Of a DNA stretch of 64,000 bases, positions 1-9,579 are shown piece after piece (the first letter of the stretch is position 1; each line of letters opens with the position of its first letter). The position numbers were made by a program, and so were the translations under genes. Source of the DNA: Echinicola jeungdonensis (GTDB lineage Bacteria; Bacteroidota; Bacteroidia; Cytophagales; Cyclobacteriaceae); contig NZ_JAUFQT010000001.1 in the NCBI RefSeq assembly GCF_030409905.1, positions 3,163,712 through 3,227,711 of the forward strand, read 5' to 3'. The notes under the pieces were generated by a model. It did not search any database. It was not told the origin of the DNA and saw nothing but the letters and a program-made list of their open reading frames with translations.

Positions 1-690
1 CTTTCCAAAGTGCATTTTAAAACAAATTTCCCTCCCGAACTTTCAAAGAAAAATAAAAAAGTTTTCCAAAAGTCAAGTTCCGGGTTTTCGGGAATTATCG
101 TGGGAGGGATAATGGTGGTTTTGGCTTTATCGGAAATATGGTTCCAAACGGGCCAAGGTTTGGGCTTTGTTCATTTAAACTATATCAATTTTTTACTTTT
201 TGGATTGGCATTAGTATTTCACATTAATTTAAGTTCATTTGTTAAGGCTATTAAAAATGCCATTGCAGGAGCAAGTGGAATAATCCTTCAATTCCCATTT
301 TATGCAGCCATTTTAGGAGTATTAAAAGAATCAGGCTTGTTGGTCCTGGTTGCCGATTTTTTTGTAAAAATCAGCTCCCCAGTCAGTTTTCCCTTATATG
401 CTTTATTTAGTGCAGGTTTGATCAATTTGTTTGTTCCCTCCGGTGGAGGTCAATGGGCAGTACAAGGGCCTGTGATAATTGAAGCTGCCCAAAAAATGAA
501 TTTATCCATTCCCCAAATGATTATGATAATGGCCTACGGTGATCAATTGACCAATATGCTTCAACCCTTTTGGGCTTTACCCCTGTTGGCGATTACAGGT
601 GTGGCGCCAAAAGAATTGTTGAAATATACCTTTTATTTTTTTATGGTGGGGGGAATTGTTTTGGGGATTGGGGTGTATTTGGCCTTTTAA
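1..690 (+). CDS. Short-chain fatty acid transporter, AtoE family (3' part only)
   Basis: The gene enters from the left edge: the frame is open from base 1, so the GTG at base 10 is only an internal codon. About 229 residues are visible, roughly the C-terminal half of a family that is usually about 440 residues (SCFA_trans). There are several hydrophobic segments and a conserved glycine-rich stretch, VPSGGGQWAVQGP, followed by AYGDQLTNMLQPFW, which I recognise from this family. The protein is expected to sit in the inner membrane and take up short-chain fatty acids such as butyrate or acetoacetate. The substrate is inferred from the family. A 166-base gap with the aconitase promoter follows. 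Confidence 0.8.
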   Translation, partial: LSKVHFKTNFPPELSKKNKKVFQKSSSGFSGIIVGGIMVVLALSEIWFQTGQGLGFVHLNYINFLLFGLALVFHINLSSFVKAIKNAIAGASGIILQFPFYAAILGVLKESGLLVLVADFFVKISSPVSFPLYALFSAGLINLFVPSGGGQWAVQGPVIIEAAQKMNLSIPQMIMIMAYGDQLTNMLQPFWALPLLAITGVAPKELLKYTFYFFMVGGIVLGIGVYLAF

Positions 691-800
691 AAAGAGGTGA
701 TTTAGAAAAAACAAGTTGAAAAAGCAGCAATAAGTTATTTTAAACCCTTATAAATAAGTAATAATACTTAGTGCGGGCTTCTATTTTTCGGCTAAAACCG

Positions 801-808
801 TATCTTTG
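801..808 (+). promoter_or_regulatory. Bacteroidota -7 box upstream of aconitase
   Basis: TATCTTTG matches the Bacteroidota TAnnTTTG consensus exactly and lies 48 bases before the aconitase ATG. No clear -33 TTTG is seen at the usual distance, so this is a candidate only. Confidence 0.45.
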
Positions 809-856
809 CCAACGATTTAAATGAAATCAAGTTATCACTAAAATAATTCATTTCAA

Positions 857-3121
857 ATGGCATTTGATATAGAAATGATCAAGGCAGTGTATGCGAAGTA
901 TCCTGAGCGTATCGCGGCTGCCAGGAAGGTAGTGGGAAAACCGCTTACTTTAGCAGAGAAAATACTTTACGCTCACTTGTGGGATGGAGATGCTTCACAA
1001 AGCTTTGATAGAGGAAAATCATATGTGGATTTTGCTCCTGATAGAGTTGCCATGCAAGATGCAACAGCTCAAATGGCCCTTTTGCAGTTCATGCAAGCTG
1101 GCAAGGAAAAAGTAGCAGTACCTTCAACTGCCCACTGTGACCACCTTATCTTGGCACAAAACGGGGCAAAAGAAGATTTGAAAAGCTCTCTTTCTGCCAG
1201 TGGTGAAGTATTTAACTTTTTGGAGTCTGTATCTAATAAATATGGAATAGGATTCTGGAAACCAGGTGCAGGGATTATCCACCAAGTGGTTTTGGAAAAC
1301 TATGCATTCCCAGGTGGAATGATGATCGGTACTGACTCCCATACTGTAAATGCCGGAGGTCTTGGTATGGTTGCTATTGGTGTTGGGGGTGCAGATGCCG
1401 TTGACGTGATGGCAGGAATGCCTTGGGAACTTAAATTTCCTAAATTAATTGGAGTGAAGTTGACCGGTAAAATGAACGGTTGGACTTCAGCAAAAGATGT
1501 GATTTTGAAAGTGGCCGGTATCCTTACCGTAAAAGGAGGAACTGGTTGCATTGTTGAATATTTCGGAGAGGGTGCCAAGTCCCTTTCTGCTACCGGTAAA
1601 GGTACCATTTGTAATATGGGTGCTGAAATCGGGGCTACCACTTCTACATTTGGTTATGATGAGTCCATGGAGCGTTACCTGAGATCAACCGACCGTTCTG
1701 ATGTAGCTGACTTGGCTAATGAAGTGAAAGAACACTTGACCGGAGATGAGGAAGTTTATTCCAACCCTGAAAAATACTTTGACCAGGTAATTGAAATTGA
1801 CCTTTCTACCCTAGAGCCACATATCAATGGACCTTTCACCCCAGATAGAGCTACTCCTGTTTCTCAGATCAGAGAAGAAGCTGAGAAAAATGGTTGGCCT
1901 ACTAAAGTAGAATGGGGATTGATTGGTTCTTGTACCAACTCTTCTTATGAAGATTTATCTAGAGCTTCCTCCATTGCTCAACAAGCAGTTGATAAGAATT
2001 TGAAGACCAAGGCAGAATTTGGCATCAACCCAGGATCAGAACAAGTAAGGTTTACCGCGGAAAGAGATGGATTGCTGAAGATATTTGAAGATTTGGATGC
2101 CACTATCTTTACCAATGCTTGTGGACCTTGTATTGGTCAATGGGCAAGAACCGGCGCTGACAAACAAGAGAAAAATACCATTGTTCACTCTTTCAACAGA
2201 AACTTCTCTAAGCGTGCAGATGGCAACCCTAATACGCATGCTTTTGTAACTTCTCCGGAGATGGTTGCTGCAATTGCTATTTCCGGTGATTTAGGGTTCA
2301 ATCCGCTTACTGATACCCTTAAAAATGCTGATGGGGAAGAAGTAAAGCTTGATCCACCAAAAGGGAAAGAACTTCCAGAAAAAGGTTTTGCAGTTGAAGA
2401 TAATGGATACCAGGCACCTGCAGAAGACGGAAGCGGGGTAGAAGTAGTAGTAAAATCTGATTCCAAGCGTTTGCAATTACTTGAGCCTTTCCAACCTTGG
2501 GATGGTCAAAATATTACCGGTGCTAAGCTATTGATTAAAGCTTATGGTAAATGTACCACTGACCACATCTCTATGGCAGGCCCATGGTTGAGGTTTAGAG
2601 GTCACTTGGATAATATTTCCGATAACTGCTTGATTGGTGCGGTGAATGCATTTAACGAAGCCACCAATTCTGTGAAAAGTCAATTGACCGGTGAATATGG
2701 TCCCGTACCTGCTACTCAAAGGGAATATAAAGAAGCAGGTATCCCAACTATAGTAGTAGGTGACCATAACTATGGTGAGGGTTCTTCCAGAGAACATGCA
2801 GCCATGGAGCCAAGACATTTGGGAGTGAAAGCTGTTTTGGTGAAATCTTTTGCCAGGATTCACGAAACCAATTTGAAGAAGCAGGGTATGCTTGCCTTGA
2901 CTTTTGAAAATGAAACTGATTATGACAAAATCCAGGAGGACGATACCATCAACTTCCTTGATTTGGATCAATTTGCTCCTGAGAAACCATTGACCTTGGA
3001 ATTTGTCCATGCTGATGGTTCAAAAGATGTGATTATAGCCAACCATAGTTATAATGAAGCTCAAATTAATTGGTTTAAAGCGGGATCTGCTTTAAACTTG
3101 ATTAAAGCTCAGGAGAAATAA
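857..3121 (+). CDS. acn: Aconitate hydratase, mitochondrial type
   Basis: This 754-residue enzyme interconverts citrate and isocitrate in the TCA cycle in the cytoplasm. The three [4Fe-4S] ligands are visible: Cys359 in GSCTNSS, and Cys422 and Cys425 in [10 protein letters not shown]. Their spacing equals that of mature mitochondrial aconitase (358/421/424). The swivel domain near the C terminus carries [15 protein letters not shown]. Length and motifs fit the mitochondrial type found in Bacteroidota and not the longer bacterial AcnA or AcnB. It is monocistronic, with its own -7 box upstream and a terminator directly downstream. The frame is intact and identification is secure. Confidence 0.97.
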   Translation: MAFDIEMIKAVYAKYPERIAAARKVVGKPLTLAEKILYAHLWDGDASQSFDRGKSYVDFAPDRVAMQDATAQMALLQFMQAGKEKVAVPSTAHCDHLILAQNGAKEDLKSSLSASGEVFNFLESVSNKYGIGFWKPGAGIIHQVVLENYAFPGGMMIGTDSHTVNAGGLGMVAIGVGGADAVDVMAGMPWELKFPKLIGVKLTGKMNGWTSAKDVILKVAGILTVKGGTGCIVEYFGEGAKSLSATGKGTICNMGAEIGATTSTFGYDESMERYLRSTDRSDVADLANEVKEHLTGDEEVYSNPEKYFDQVIEIDLSTLEPHINGPFTPDRATPVSQIREEAEKNGWPTKVEWGLIGSCTNSSYEDLSRASSIAQQAVDKNLKTKAEFGINPGSEQVRFTAERDGLLKIFEDLDATIFTNACGPCIGQWARTGADKQEKNTIVHSFNRNFSKRADGNPNTHAFVTSPEMVAAIAISGDLGFNPLTDTLKNADGEEVKLDPPKGKELPEKGFAVEDNGYQAPAEDGSGVEVVVKSDSKRLQLLEPFQPWDGQNITGAKLLIKAYGKCTTDHISMAGPWLRFRGHLDNISDNCLIGAVNAFNEATNSVKSQLTGEYGPVPATQREYKEAGIPTIVVGDHNYGEGSSREHAAMEPRHLGVKAVLVKSFARIHETNLKKQGMLALTFENETDYDKIQEDDTINFLDLDQFAPEKPLTLEFVHADGSKDVIIANHSYNEAQINWFKAGSALNLIKAQEK

Positions 3122-3145
3122 AATAAAAATAAAATAATTAATTTT

Positions 3146-3176
3146 AAGCCTCTTGGACTTCCCAAGGGGCTTTTTT
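3146..3176 (+). terminator. Rho-independent terminator after aconitase
   Basis: An 11-bp stem (3146-3156 with 3162-3172, two G-T pairs) with a 5-nt loop is followed by a run of T. It starts 24 bases after the aconitase stop. Confidence 0.85.
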
Positions 3177-3391
3177 AATTTCTTGGTTTTTATGTTTTCG
3201 TCTTTAATTCTCCCTAATTATAATTTATCAGGGTTTATTGGGGTGTTTTTTACCCTGTCCCATTTTTATTTTTTGAAAATGAATAGGTTTTAAGTGGTTT
3301 TAAAATAAAATATCACATATTTAATGATAATAAACAAGAATTTGGTAATTGACGCAACTTTGAGTTATTTTTAGAGGTACGGAATGAACTT

Positions 3392-5986
3392 ATGAAAAAA
3401 GGGGGAATCAATAATACTTTTAAGAAAATAATCCATCAATCTCCGGAAATGGTGTTTTTGGTGGATAACAGTTCCCCATATTGGATTTTTTATTCGAACA
3501 GGGCTTTTGAAAAACAAATAGGAGAATCATTAAAAGAAAAAAATCTTGCAGGTTTGGGTCTGGATGTTAGTTCTTATCTTTTTAAGGAAGAGTTGATCAT
3601 ACCATTTAATGAAAAATATTATCTTTTTAAAGTAGAGTTTCCAAATGAAAATTCCGATTACTTTTTATTTTATAATGGTAAGGAAATCGGTACAAAAGGG
3701 GGGGCCGATTATAATGAATCCCAAAAATTCAATAATTCACCAAATGACATTCTAGCCATCGCTACTGATAATTTTTTTACCTGGGTCAATGGTAGTGTAA
3801 AGAATGTTTTGGGTTATTCCCCGGATGAATTAATAAATGTTGAGTTGGACCACTTTCTCCATCCTGATGAAAGGGAGGCCTTTAAGGAAAGATTAAAGGA
3901 AATTAATTCTTCCGGGCAAGATCAAATTAAAATTGTCCATCGATTTTTGACCAAAAATGGAGATTATTCCTGGGTAGAGTGGCATGTCCAAGTGGATGAA
4001 GAAAAGTACTATTTAATCGGAAGGGATATTAACGAGTTTCAAGAATTGTCCCAGGATTTAAATTTTCAGAATTCCCTGTTTGATAAAATACCTGAAATGG
4101 TGGTTTTGGCAGGGCCAACAGGTGATATAATAAAAGCAAATTTGGAAGCGGCTTCTTTTTTTGGGGTAGAGGAGAGTCGATTAGGAGATTCTCTTCATGC
4201 GGGGTTAACCTCCTTTTTTATGGACAAAAAAGTTTGGCAGGATGCCTTAATAAATTTGGAGGGGACCCCTGATTATAAAATTGAAAAAGTTCGGCTTCAA
4301 AACGAAGGAATTGAAAAATCCTTTGACATTAGCCTAAGGAAAATCCCTATTGAAGATTCTTTCAATATTTTATTGGCTTTTAATGAAATTAAGGAAGAAG
4401 GAAAAGAGGATGTCCTTCAAAAAAATGTTCAATTTTTGAAGCATCTTACCGACCAGGTTCCCGGACTTTTATTCCAATTGGTGCTTGATCAAGAAGGGAA
4501 AATGAATTTTCCCTATTTAAACACTGGTTCCTTAAATGTATTTGGAAGTGAAAAAGCTTTTAACGAAAAGGATAACGACTTCAACTATTTTATTAGCAAA
4601 GTGCATCCCAAAGACATTGGGAAAATAGTTTCCTCAACGGTAAATTCTGCCAAAAACCTTGTTCCGTGGAAAAGTCAATTTCGCATTAAGCTGGGTGAGG
4701 GAAAGGGATATCGATGGATGCTGGGCTCTGCAATGCCCACTGAGTTGGACAATGGGGAGGTTCACTGGTATGGATATTTATCTGATATTGATGAAGTAAA
4801 ACAGTTTGAAAAGAAACTTAAAAAATCCAAAGAATCAGCAGAGAAGGCAAGTAAGCTTAAGTCCGAATTTATTTCCATGATCAGCCATGAGATTAGGACT
4901 CCCTTGAATGCTATTTCGGGATCTGTGTACTCCCTGTTGAATGAACCGCATTCTCACCCCCAAGAGATGGCTCTGAATACCATCAATTTTGCAGTGGATA
5001 ACCTCATCATTATGATCAATGATCTCCTGGATTTCCAGAAAATGGAGGCCAATAAAATGGAACTGGAAAAGCAACCCTTTAATTTGAAATTGTTGTTGAA
5101 TCAGGTGATTAATGGACTGCAATATCAAGCCCAGGAGTCAAAAAACAATTTGCATCTGGTAGTTTCTGACCGATTGGATGTGGAAGTTTTAGGGGATAAG
5201 ATCAGGTTGATCCAAGTGATTAATAACTTGGTGACCAATGCCTTGAAATTTACCAATGAGGGTAAAGTGGATGTAACAGCTACCCTGGTTCAGGAAAATG
5301 AGGAGCAAGTAGAAGTTTTCATTGAGGTCAAAGATACAGGAATTGGCATTGCAAAGGAGAATTTTGAAAAGGTATTCAATGATTTTGACCAGGTTAATCA
5401 AACTTTCAGTAAAAAATACGGTGGAACAGGATTAGGGATGTCCATTACCAAAAAAATCCTGGAAAGAATGGGTAGTGAAATAAAATTGGAATCCGAGCTT
5501 GGAGTGGGGTCCACATTTTATTTTGAGTTGATCCTGGGAAAAGCCCCAGGGAAAGGTCAATTGGTGGACGAAGCGTTGATGCCAGCTCCTGAAGAAATCC
5601 AAACATCCTCTGAAAATGTCCAAGTTTTATTTGCCGAGGATAACGATGTTAATGCTTTGGTTGTAGGAAAAATCATGAAAAGGTGGGGGTATGATTGTGA
5701 TCGGGTAAACAATGGCCAGGAAGCAGTAGAAGCGGTGGACAAGAAGAAATATGACCTGATCCTAATGGATATTCAAATGCCCGTAATGGATGGGTTTACC
5801 GCTTCCGAAATTATTAAGAAAAAACAAGATATTCCTATAATTGCCCTAACGGCTGCTTCAAAAGCAGAGGTGTTGAATAAAATAGAAAAAAGCGGAATGG
5901 AAAGATTTTTATCCAAACCCATTGATGCCGTGGAACTACACCAAAACATCAAAGAATTGGTCAATGGTAAAAGTTATATGTCTTGA
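3392..5986 (+). CDS. PAS-domain hybrid sensor histidine kinase/response regulator
   Basis: This 864-residue protein has no membrane segment, so it is predicted to sense cytoplasmic signals. It starts with a short PAS-like region (about 10-70), then PAS-type domains at about 120-215, 228-335 and 350-470. A HisKA dimerisation helix follows with the phospho-accepting His499 in SHEIRTPLNA. The HATPase domain shows the N box NNLVTNALKF near 615, DTGIGI, and GGTGLGMSI. The C-terminal receiver domain has FAEDN and the acceptor Asp793 in LMDIQMPVMDG, with a late SKPID lysine. All residues needed for phosphotransfer are present. There is no adjacent response regulator with an output domain, so the target is unknown. 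Its last 13 bases overlap the convergent TPR gene. Confidence 0.93.
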   Translation: MKKGGINNTFKKIIHQSPEMVFLVDNSSPYWIFYSNRAFEKQIGESLKEKNLAGLGLDVSSYLFKEELIIPFNEKYYLFKVEFPNENSDYFLFYNGKEIGTKGGADYNESQKFNNSPNDILAIATDNFFTWVNGSVKNVLGYSPDELINVELDHFLHPDEREAFKERLKEINSSGQDQIKIVHRFLTKNGDYSWVEWHVQVDEEKYYLIGRDINEFQELSQDLNFQNSLFDKIPEMVVLAGPTGDIIKANLEAASFFGVEESRLGDSLHAGLTSFFMDKKVWQDALINLEGTPDYKIEKVRLQNEGIEKSFDISLRKIPIEDSFNILLAFNEIKEEGKEDVLQKNVQFLKHLTDQVPGLLFQLVLDQEGKMNFPYLNTGSLNVFGSEKAFNEKDNDFNYFISKVHPKDIGKIVSSTVNSAKNLVPWKSQFRIKLGEGKGYRWMLGSAMPTELDNGEVHWYGYLSDIDEVKQFEKKLKKSKESAEKASKLKSEFISMISHEIRTPLNAISGSVYSLLNEPHSHPQEMALNTINFAVDNLIIMINDLLDFQKMEANKMELEKQPFNLKLLLNQVINGLQYQAQESKNNLHLVVSDRLDVEVLGDKIRLIQVINNLVTNALKFTNEGKVDVTATLVQENEEQVEVFIEVKDTGIGIAKENFEKVFNDFDQVNQTFSKKYGGTGLGMSITKKILERMGSEIKLESELGVGSTFYFELILGKAPGKGQLVDEALMPAPEEIQTSSENVQVLFAEDNDVNALVVGKIMKRWGYDCDRVNNGQEAVEAVDKKKYDLILMDIQMPVMDGFTASEIIKKKQDIPIIALTAASKAEVLNKIEKSGMERFLSKPIDAVELHQNIKELVNGKSYMS

Positions 5987-6921
5987 GCTCTATCCAAGTA
6001 ATCTTTGGTTAAATTGATTGAGCTATCCTTTTGGTAGACCTCCTCCAAATATTCTAATGCCAACTTTTTATCCCCTTTTAGAACATAATAAATCCCTTTA
6101 TTCCTCAAAGCAAAAAGGTTTCTACTGTTTTGTTTTAGGCTTAGATTGATGTCCTCCAGGCCTTTTTCAAGGTTGCCCAAGTACAAATGATAAAGACCTC
6201 TGTTATTGTAAAAATAGGGATGCCCTGGATCGATTTGAAGGGCCTTTTCTACAAATGCCAATGCCTTTTTATATTCCGCCATTTTAAATGCTATCAAAGA
6301 CCTTAAATTATAAATATTAGCCTCCATAGAGTTGAGCTGTTCAGCCTTTTCAAGGTCTTTTTGGGCAAGGGAAAATTGGTCCAAATAATAATGAATGGTA
6401 GCCCTATTTACGTATAAATCTACATTTTCAGAATCACGAGAAAGGGCTTCCCCAAATGCATCCAAAGCTTCCGGGTATTTTTTGAGCTTTTCCAAAGCCA
6501 GACCCTGGACAAAATATCCTCTAAAATCCTGGGGCTGTAATTGGATCAATTTTTCGGAATCTCGAATTGCTTTGTAAAATTCTCCATTATCTAAATAAGC
6601 AAGGCTTCTTTGATAAAATGCCTCCTCATAATTTTCTTTTGATTGGATGGCTTTGGTGAAATCCTGAATTGCCTTGTAATAATCAGTTTGCCTGTAGTGG
6701 GAAATTCCCCGGTTGTAAAATGCAACTGAATATTCCGGGTCTATTTGAAGGGCTTCAGTGTAATATTCGATGGCGCTTTGATAGTCATTTTCCTTCATCT
6801 TATTATTCCCTTTCAATAAAAACCGTCCTTTTTTATCCTCTGGAGAATCGCAAGCAAATAAACCCAGAATCAGAGAGATTAATAAGAAGATTGATTTTAT
6901 ATGAATTTTTGCCATCATCAT
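5974..6921 (-). CDS. TPR-repeat lipoprotein
   Basis: The protein has 315 residues. It begins with three consecutive Met codons, then a hydrophobic signal peptide ending in a lipobox, LFAC, with Cys24 as the lipidation site. The rest is built of about eight tetratricopeptide repeats, visible as recurring AIEYYTEALQIDPEY-like helices with A/Y/P at the canonical spacing. TPR lipoproteins are usually scaffolds for protein assembly at the envelope, but nothing here names the partner. It converges on the histidine kinase with a 13-base overlap, so the two 3' ends are antisense to each other. Confidence 0.85.
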   Translation of the reverse strand: MMMAKIHIKSIFLLISLILGLFACDSPEDKKGRFLLKGNNKMKENDYQSAIEYYTEALQIDPEYSVAFYNRGISHYRQTDYYKAIQDFTKAIQSKENYEEAFYQRSLAYLDNGEFYKAIRDSEKLIQLQPQDFRGYFVQGLALEKLKKYPEALDAFGEALSRDSENVDLYVNRATIHYYLDQFSLAQKDLEKAEQLNSMEANIYNLRSLIAFKMAEYKKALAFVEKALQIDPGHPYFYNNRGLYHLYLGNLEKGLEDINLSLKQNSRNLFALRNKGIYYVLKGDKKLALEYLEEVYQKDSSINLTKDYLDRAQDI

Positions 6922-7176
6922 TTTTTGTGTGGGAAGGGAAGTGTTTTTTCCTCCTCCTGTTTCTAGAGGGAATTAATTTGGCTACAAATTTACGGAAAGA
7001 TTTTTGTAATATCTTTTTTTGAAACCTATCGAAAAAAAATAGGGTTGAAAGGTCAAAGGCATTGAGTTAATAATATTTTCCTAAAAAGGAAGAGCCTCAG
7101 GAAAATTGGTGACTTTTTCTTTGGATTCCTTATCTTGGGATAAATGAAATCAATTTTATTTTCATTTTCCATTTTA

Positions 7177-7184
7177 TACTTTTG
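7177..7184 (+). promoter_or_regulatory. Bacteroidota -7 box upstream of arsC-like gene
   Basis: TACTTTTG fits TAnnTTTG exactly and lies 23 bases before the ATG, a normal distance for a short leader in this phylum. No convincing -33 element is seen. Confidence 0.5.
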
Positions 7185-7207
7185 CATTCCTTTAAAAATA
7201 TAGAAAC

Positions 7208-7561
7208 ATGAGCGATATCAAAATCTTTCACAATCCCCGTTGCAAAAAAAGCAGGGAAACCCTGAAATTGGTAGAAGAAAATGTGAGTAAAGACCATATT
7301 GAAATCGTTAAATATTTGGAGACCCCTCCCAGCGAAGCAGAGTTGAAAAGCATTTTATCGATGCTGGGAATTTCCCCGAATGAATTGGTAAGAAAGGGAG
7401 AAAAAGCGTGGAAGGAGGAATTCAAAGGAAAAGATCTATCAGATGAAGAACTAATTAAGGTGATGGTGAAAAATCCCAAATTAATAGAAAGACCAATAGT
7501 TATCGCCCATGGGAAGGCTGTTTTGGGACGGCCCCCGGAAAATGTTTTGGTTTTGCTATAA
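7208..7561 (+). CDS. arsC: ArsC-family arsenate reductase (glutaredoxin type)
   Basis: The protein has 117 residues, the usual size for ArsC/Spx/YffB thioredoxin-fold proteins. The catalytic cysteine is Cys12 in HNPRCKKSR, and the conserved ERPIV and GRPPE segments near the C terminus supply arginines that bind oxyanion in ArsC. In Bacteroidota such genes are often solitary and the true substrate is unproven; no arsB, acr3 or arsR lies nearby, so arsenate reduction is a family-level inference. It is followed 33 bases later by a CDF metal transporter on the same strand, possibly co-transcribed. Confidence 0.82.
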   Translation: MSDIKIFHNPRCKKSRETLKLVEENVSKDHIEIVKYLETPPSEAELKSILSMLGISPNELVRKGEKAWKEEFKGKDLSDEELIKVMVKNPKLIERPIVIAHGKAVLGRPPENVLVLL

Positions 7562-7594
7562 ATAAAGTACCATTAAAAAAATACCCTCAATACA

Positions 7595-8593
7595 GTGAAC
7601 AAAGCCAAAAGGCATTGGATAATCGTTTCTTTTGTGGTCAGTATCATATTGCTGATTATTAAGTTTTATTCTTTTCATATTACCGGATCAAAGGCCATTT
7701 TAACCGATGCCTTGGAAAGCATTGTTAATGTGGTGGCATCGGGTTTTGCCTTTTATAGTATATACCTGAGTGCTCAGCCAAGGGACCAGAACCATCCATA
7801 TGGCCATGGGAAAATAGAGTTTTTCAGTGCCGGCATCGAAGGTGTTTTGATAATTTTGGCTGGTATTTTTATTATTTACCAGTCTATTATAGCCTTGGTT
7901 TATCCAGTTGAATTGCAGATGCTTCCATTTGGGATGGTATTAGTTGGAGCATCGGGTTTGGCCAATGGAGTGCTGGGGAAATTACTTGCCCAAAAGGGGA
8001 AAGAATACCACAGCCTTACCCTGGAAGCTGATGGTAAGCACCTGATGACTGATGCAATCAGCAGTTTTGTATTGATATTAGGGGTCGGGGTAATTTACCT
8101 TACAGGATATTATATATTAGACAGTGTTTTTTCCATGATTTTTTCCATGTATATCATTTATAATGGGTATATATTGGTAAGGAGATCGGTTGCTGGACTA
8201 ATGGATGAACGCAACCCAGCATCCATGGAATGGGCTGTAAAAGTATTAAACCAGAATAGAAAGAATAACTGGATAGATATCCATAATATGAGGGTGCAAC
8301 AATATGGAGGAGATAAGCATGTAGATCTCCACCTAACCCTTCCGTATTATTTCGAATTGAACCAAGTCCATGATGAAGTTGAAAATGTGGAAGATGTCCT
8401 TGAAGAAAACATGCCGGGCAATGTGGAAGTTTTTGTCCATGCAGATCCTTGTTTACCCGAAAAGTGCTGTCATTATTGCCAAGTCAAAAACTGCGCAGTG
8501 AGGAAGTATCCGAAAAGCAAAAAGATAATTTGGAATGCCAGCAATATGTCCAAAAATCAAAAGCATTATCATGAACTGAGTGATGCTCTGTAA
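7595..8593 (+). CDS. Cation diffusion facilitator (CDF) family metal transporter
   Basis: This 332-residue inner-membrane protein begins at GTG; a stop lies 21 bases upstream in frame, so no longer ATG start exists. Several transmembrane segments are visible. Metal-site residues appear in DALESIVN (helix 2), HPYGHGKIEFF (helix 2-3 loop) and the ADGKHLMTDA segment (helix 5). The cytoplasmic ferredoxin-like domain follows from about residue 210. The tail is rich in Cys and His (HADPC...KCCHYC...C), which could be an extra metal site. The family exports Zn, Fe, Co or Mn by proton exchange; the metal here is not deducible. Confidence 0.9.
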   Translation: MNKAKRHWIIVSFVVSIILLIIKFYSFHITGSKAILTDALESIVNVVASGFAFYSIYLSAQPRDQNHPYGHGKIEFFSAGIEGVLIILAGIFIIYQSIIALVYPVELQMLPFGMVLVGASGLANGVLGKLLAQKGKEYHSLTLEADGKHLMTDAISSFVLILGVGVIYLTGYYILDSVFSMIFSMYIIYNGYILVRRSVAGLMDERNPASMEWAVKVLNQNRKNNWIDIHNMRVQQYGGDKHVDLHLTLPYYFELNQVHDEVENVEDVLEENMPGNVEVFVHADPCLPEKCCHYCQVKNCAVRKYPKSKKIIWNASNMSKNQKHYHELSDAL

Positions 8594-9282
8594 AAGGGTA
8601 ATATTTAATTTTTATTATTCTCAGTGGTTGAACCATTATTTTAATATTGAAAGTAGTTTATTTTTTTTCTGGTCAAGGACTTACTGAATCTACGCCAACA
8701 TTTAGTTAAATATTCAATATTTAAAATAATCTTGATTCGAACATTTTGCTATTGAACTTTCAGAAAATCTGATAGGCTTAAAATATTATCGGATTACCCG
8801 CAATCTGGTAATTTCAATTTATTTCAACTCCTGGCAAGTTTGGCAAGACATCACAATTCAAAGTTCCCAGGGATTCCACCTCGGACCATTTTAGTTGAAA
8901 CCTTAACAGGCTTCCAACTGTAAATCTTTGAAACACATTAGAATAGGAGATTTAAATCAAATGCTTACTCATTAGTCTTCCGAATGTAGGTACGAGTTAC
9001 CCCCGGCCTATTATTGAATTTTTGGTTCCTGGCAAAATTGGGTATACACTTTAAATATTAAATTTTATTTTTTTAAGATTTTTTTTAAACTAAATAACTT
9101 TATTCCCGCTGTCAAGGTACTGGGTGTTAAAAAATATAGTTTCCAATAATTTGTTTTTTATATACAAAATTATTGGTTTTGATTTATGAAAATGCTTATA
9201 ATGTGTTGTTTTTCAGTTGTTTGTAGCCTGGGTTGGATTGGTTTTGTCTTAATTAATATGTAAATTAAACCAAAACAACAAT
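8594..9282. other. AT-rich intergenic region without recognised gene
   Basis: Long poly-T and poly-A patches and no plausible reading frame of useful length were seen on either strand. The upstream part of the small-protein transcript (see 9283) probably starts near the right end. I see no IS ends or tRNA. Confidence 0.5.
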
Positions 9283-9372
9283 ATGATGAGCGACGAGAGG
9301 AGATTTAAAATGTTCCTGGCTGCGTCAGCCGTTGTTTGGTTAGCGATAATTGTGTTAATTATCGTTTTGTAG
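9283..9372 (+). CDS. Predicted 29-residue single-span membrane protein
   Basis: This is a short frame of 29 codons plus stop. It starts with two Met codons, then a charged head (SDERRFK), then one hydrophobic helix rich in A, V, I and L (AASAVVWLAIIVLIIVL) that runs to the C terminus. The charge layout suggests a single transmembrane helix with the N terminus inside. A strong terminator hairpin follows at 9451-9480, supporting a real short transcript in an otherwise gene-free stretch. No family is recognised and coding is inferred only from composition and context. Confidence 0.45.
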   Translation: MMSDERRFKMFLAASAVVWLAIIVLIIVL

Positions 9373-9450
9373 TCAGGGTGATTGAAAGTTGTTATTGTTT
9401 CTGTTCACCATACAGGGCTTTTTTTTAAATGGGCTTATTTTTTTGGAAAA

Positions 9451-9490
9451 AAAGGGAAGCGAATTAAATCGCTTCCCTTTTTATTTTTTT
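9451..9490 (+). terminator. Strong Rho-independent terminator
   Basis: A perfect 12-bp stem (9451-9462 with 9469-9480) with a 6-nt loop is followed by a T-rich tract. It lies 78 bases after the small membrane protein frame and before the TonB-dependent receptor. Confidence 0.8.
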
Positions 9491-9498
9491 GAACATAA

Positions 9499-9528
9499 CC
9501 ATGAAAAATTGGTTTAAATTTTTCATGG
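9499..9528. repeat. 12-bp perfect inverted repeat upstream of TonB-dependent receptor
   Basis: CCATGAAAAATT (9499-9510) pairs with AATTTTTCATGG (9517-9528) around a 6-nt loop, 26 bases before a TAnnTTTG box. It could be an operator for the receptor operon or part of a tandem terminator; it lacks a following T-tract on the plus strand. Confidence 0.5.
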
Positions 9529-9553
9529 CCTATAGGGCCTTTCCCAAAATTTG

Positions 9554-9561
9554 TAGTTTTG
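9554..9561 (+). promoter_or_regulatory. Bacteroidota -7 box for the TonB-dependent receptor operon
   Basis: TAGTTTTG matches TAnnTTTG and lies 19 bases before the first in-frame ATG of the receptor. Confidence 0.5.
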
Positions 9562-9579
9562 GTAAACTATTCTGGTAAT

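Noticed and set aside
7208..8593. An arsenic resistance operon
   Set aside because: Only an ArsC-family gene and a general CDF transporter are present; no arsR, arsB, acr3 or arsM.
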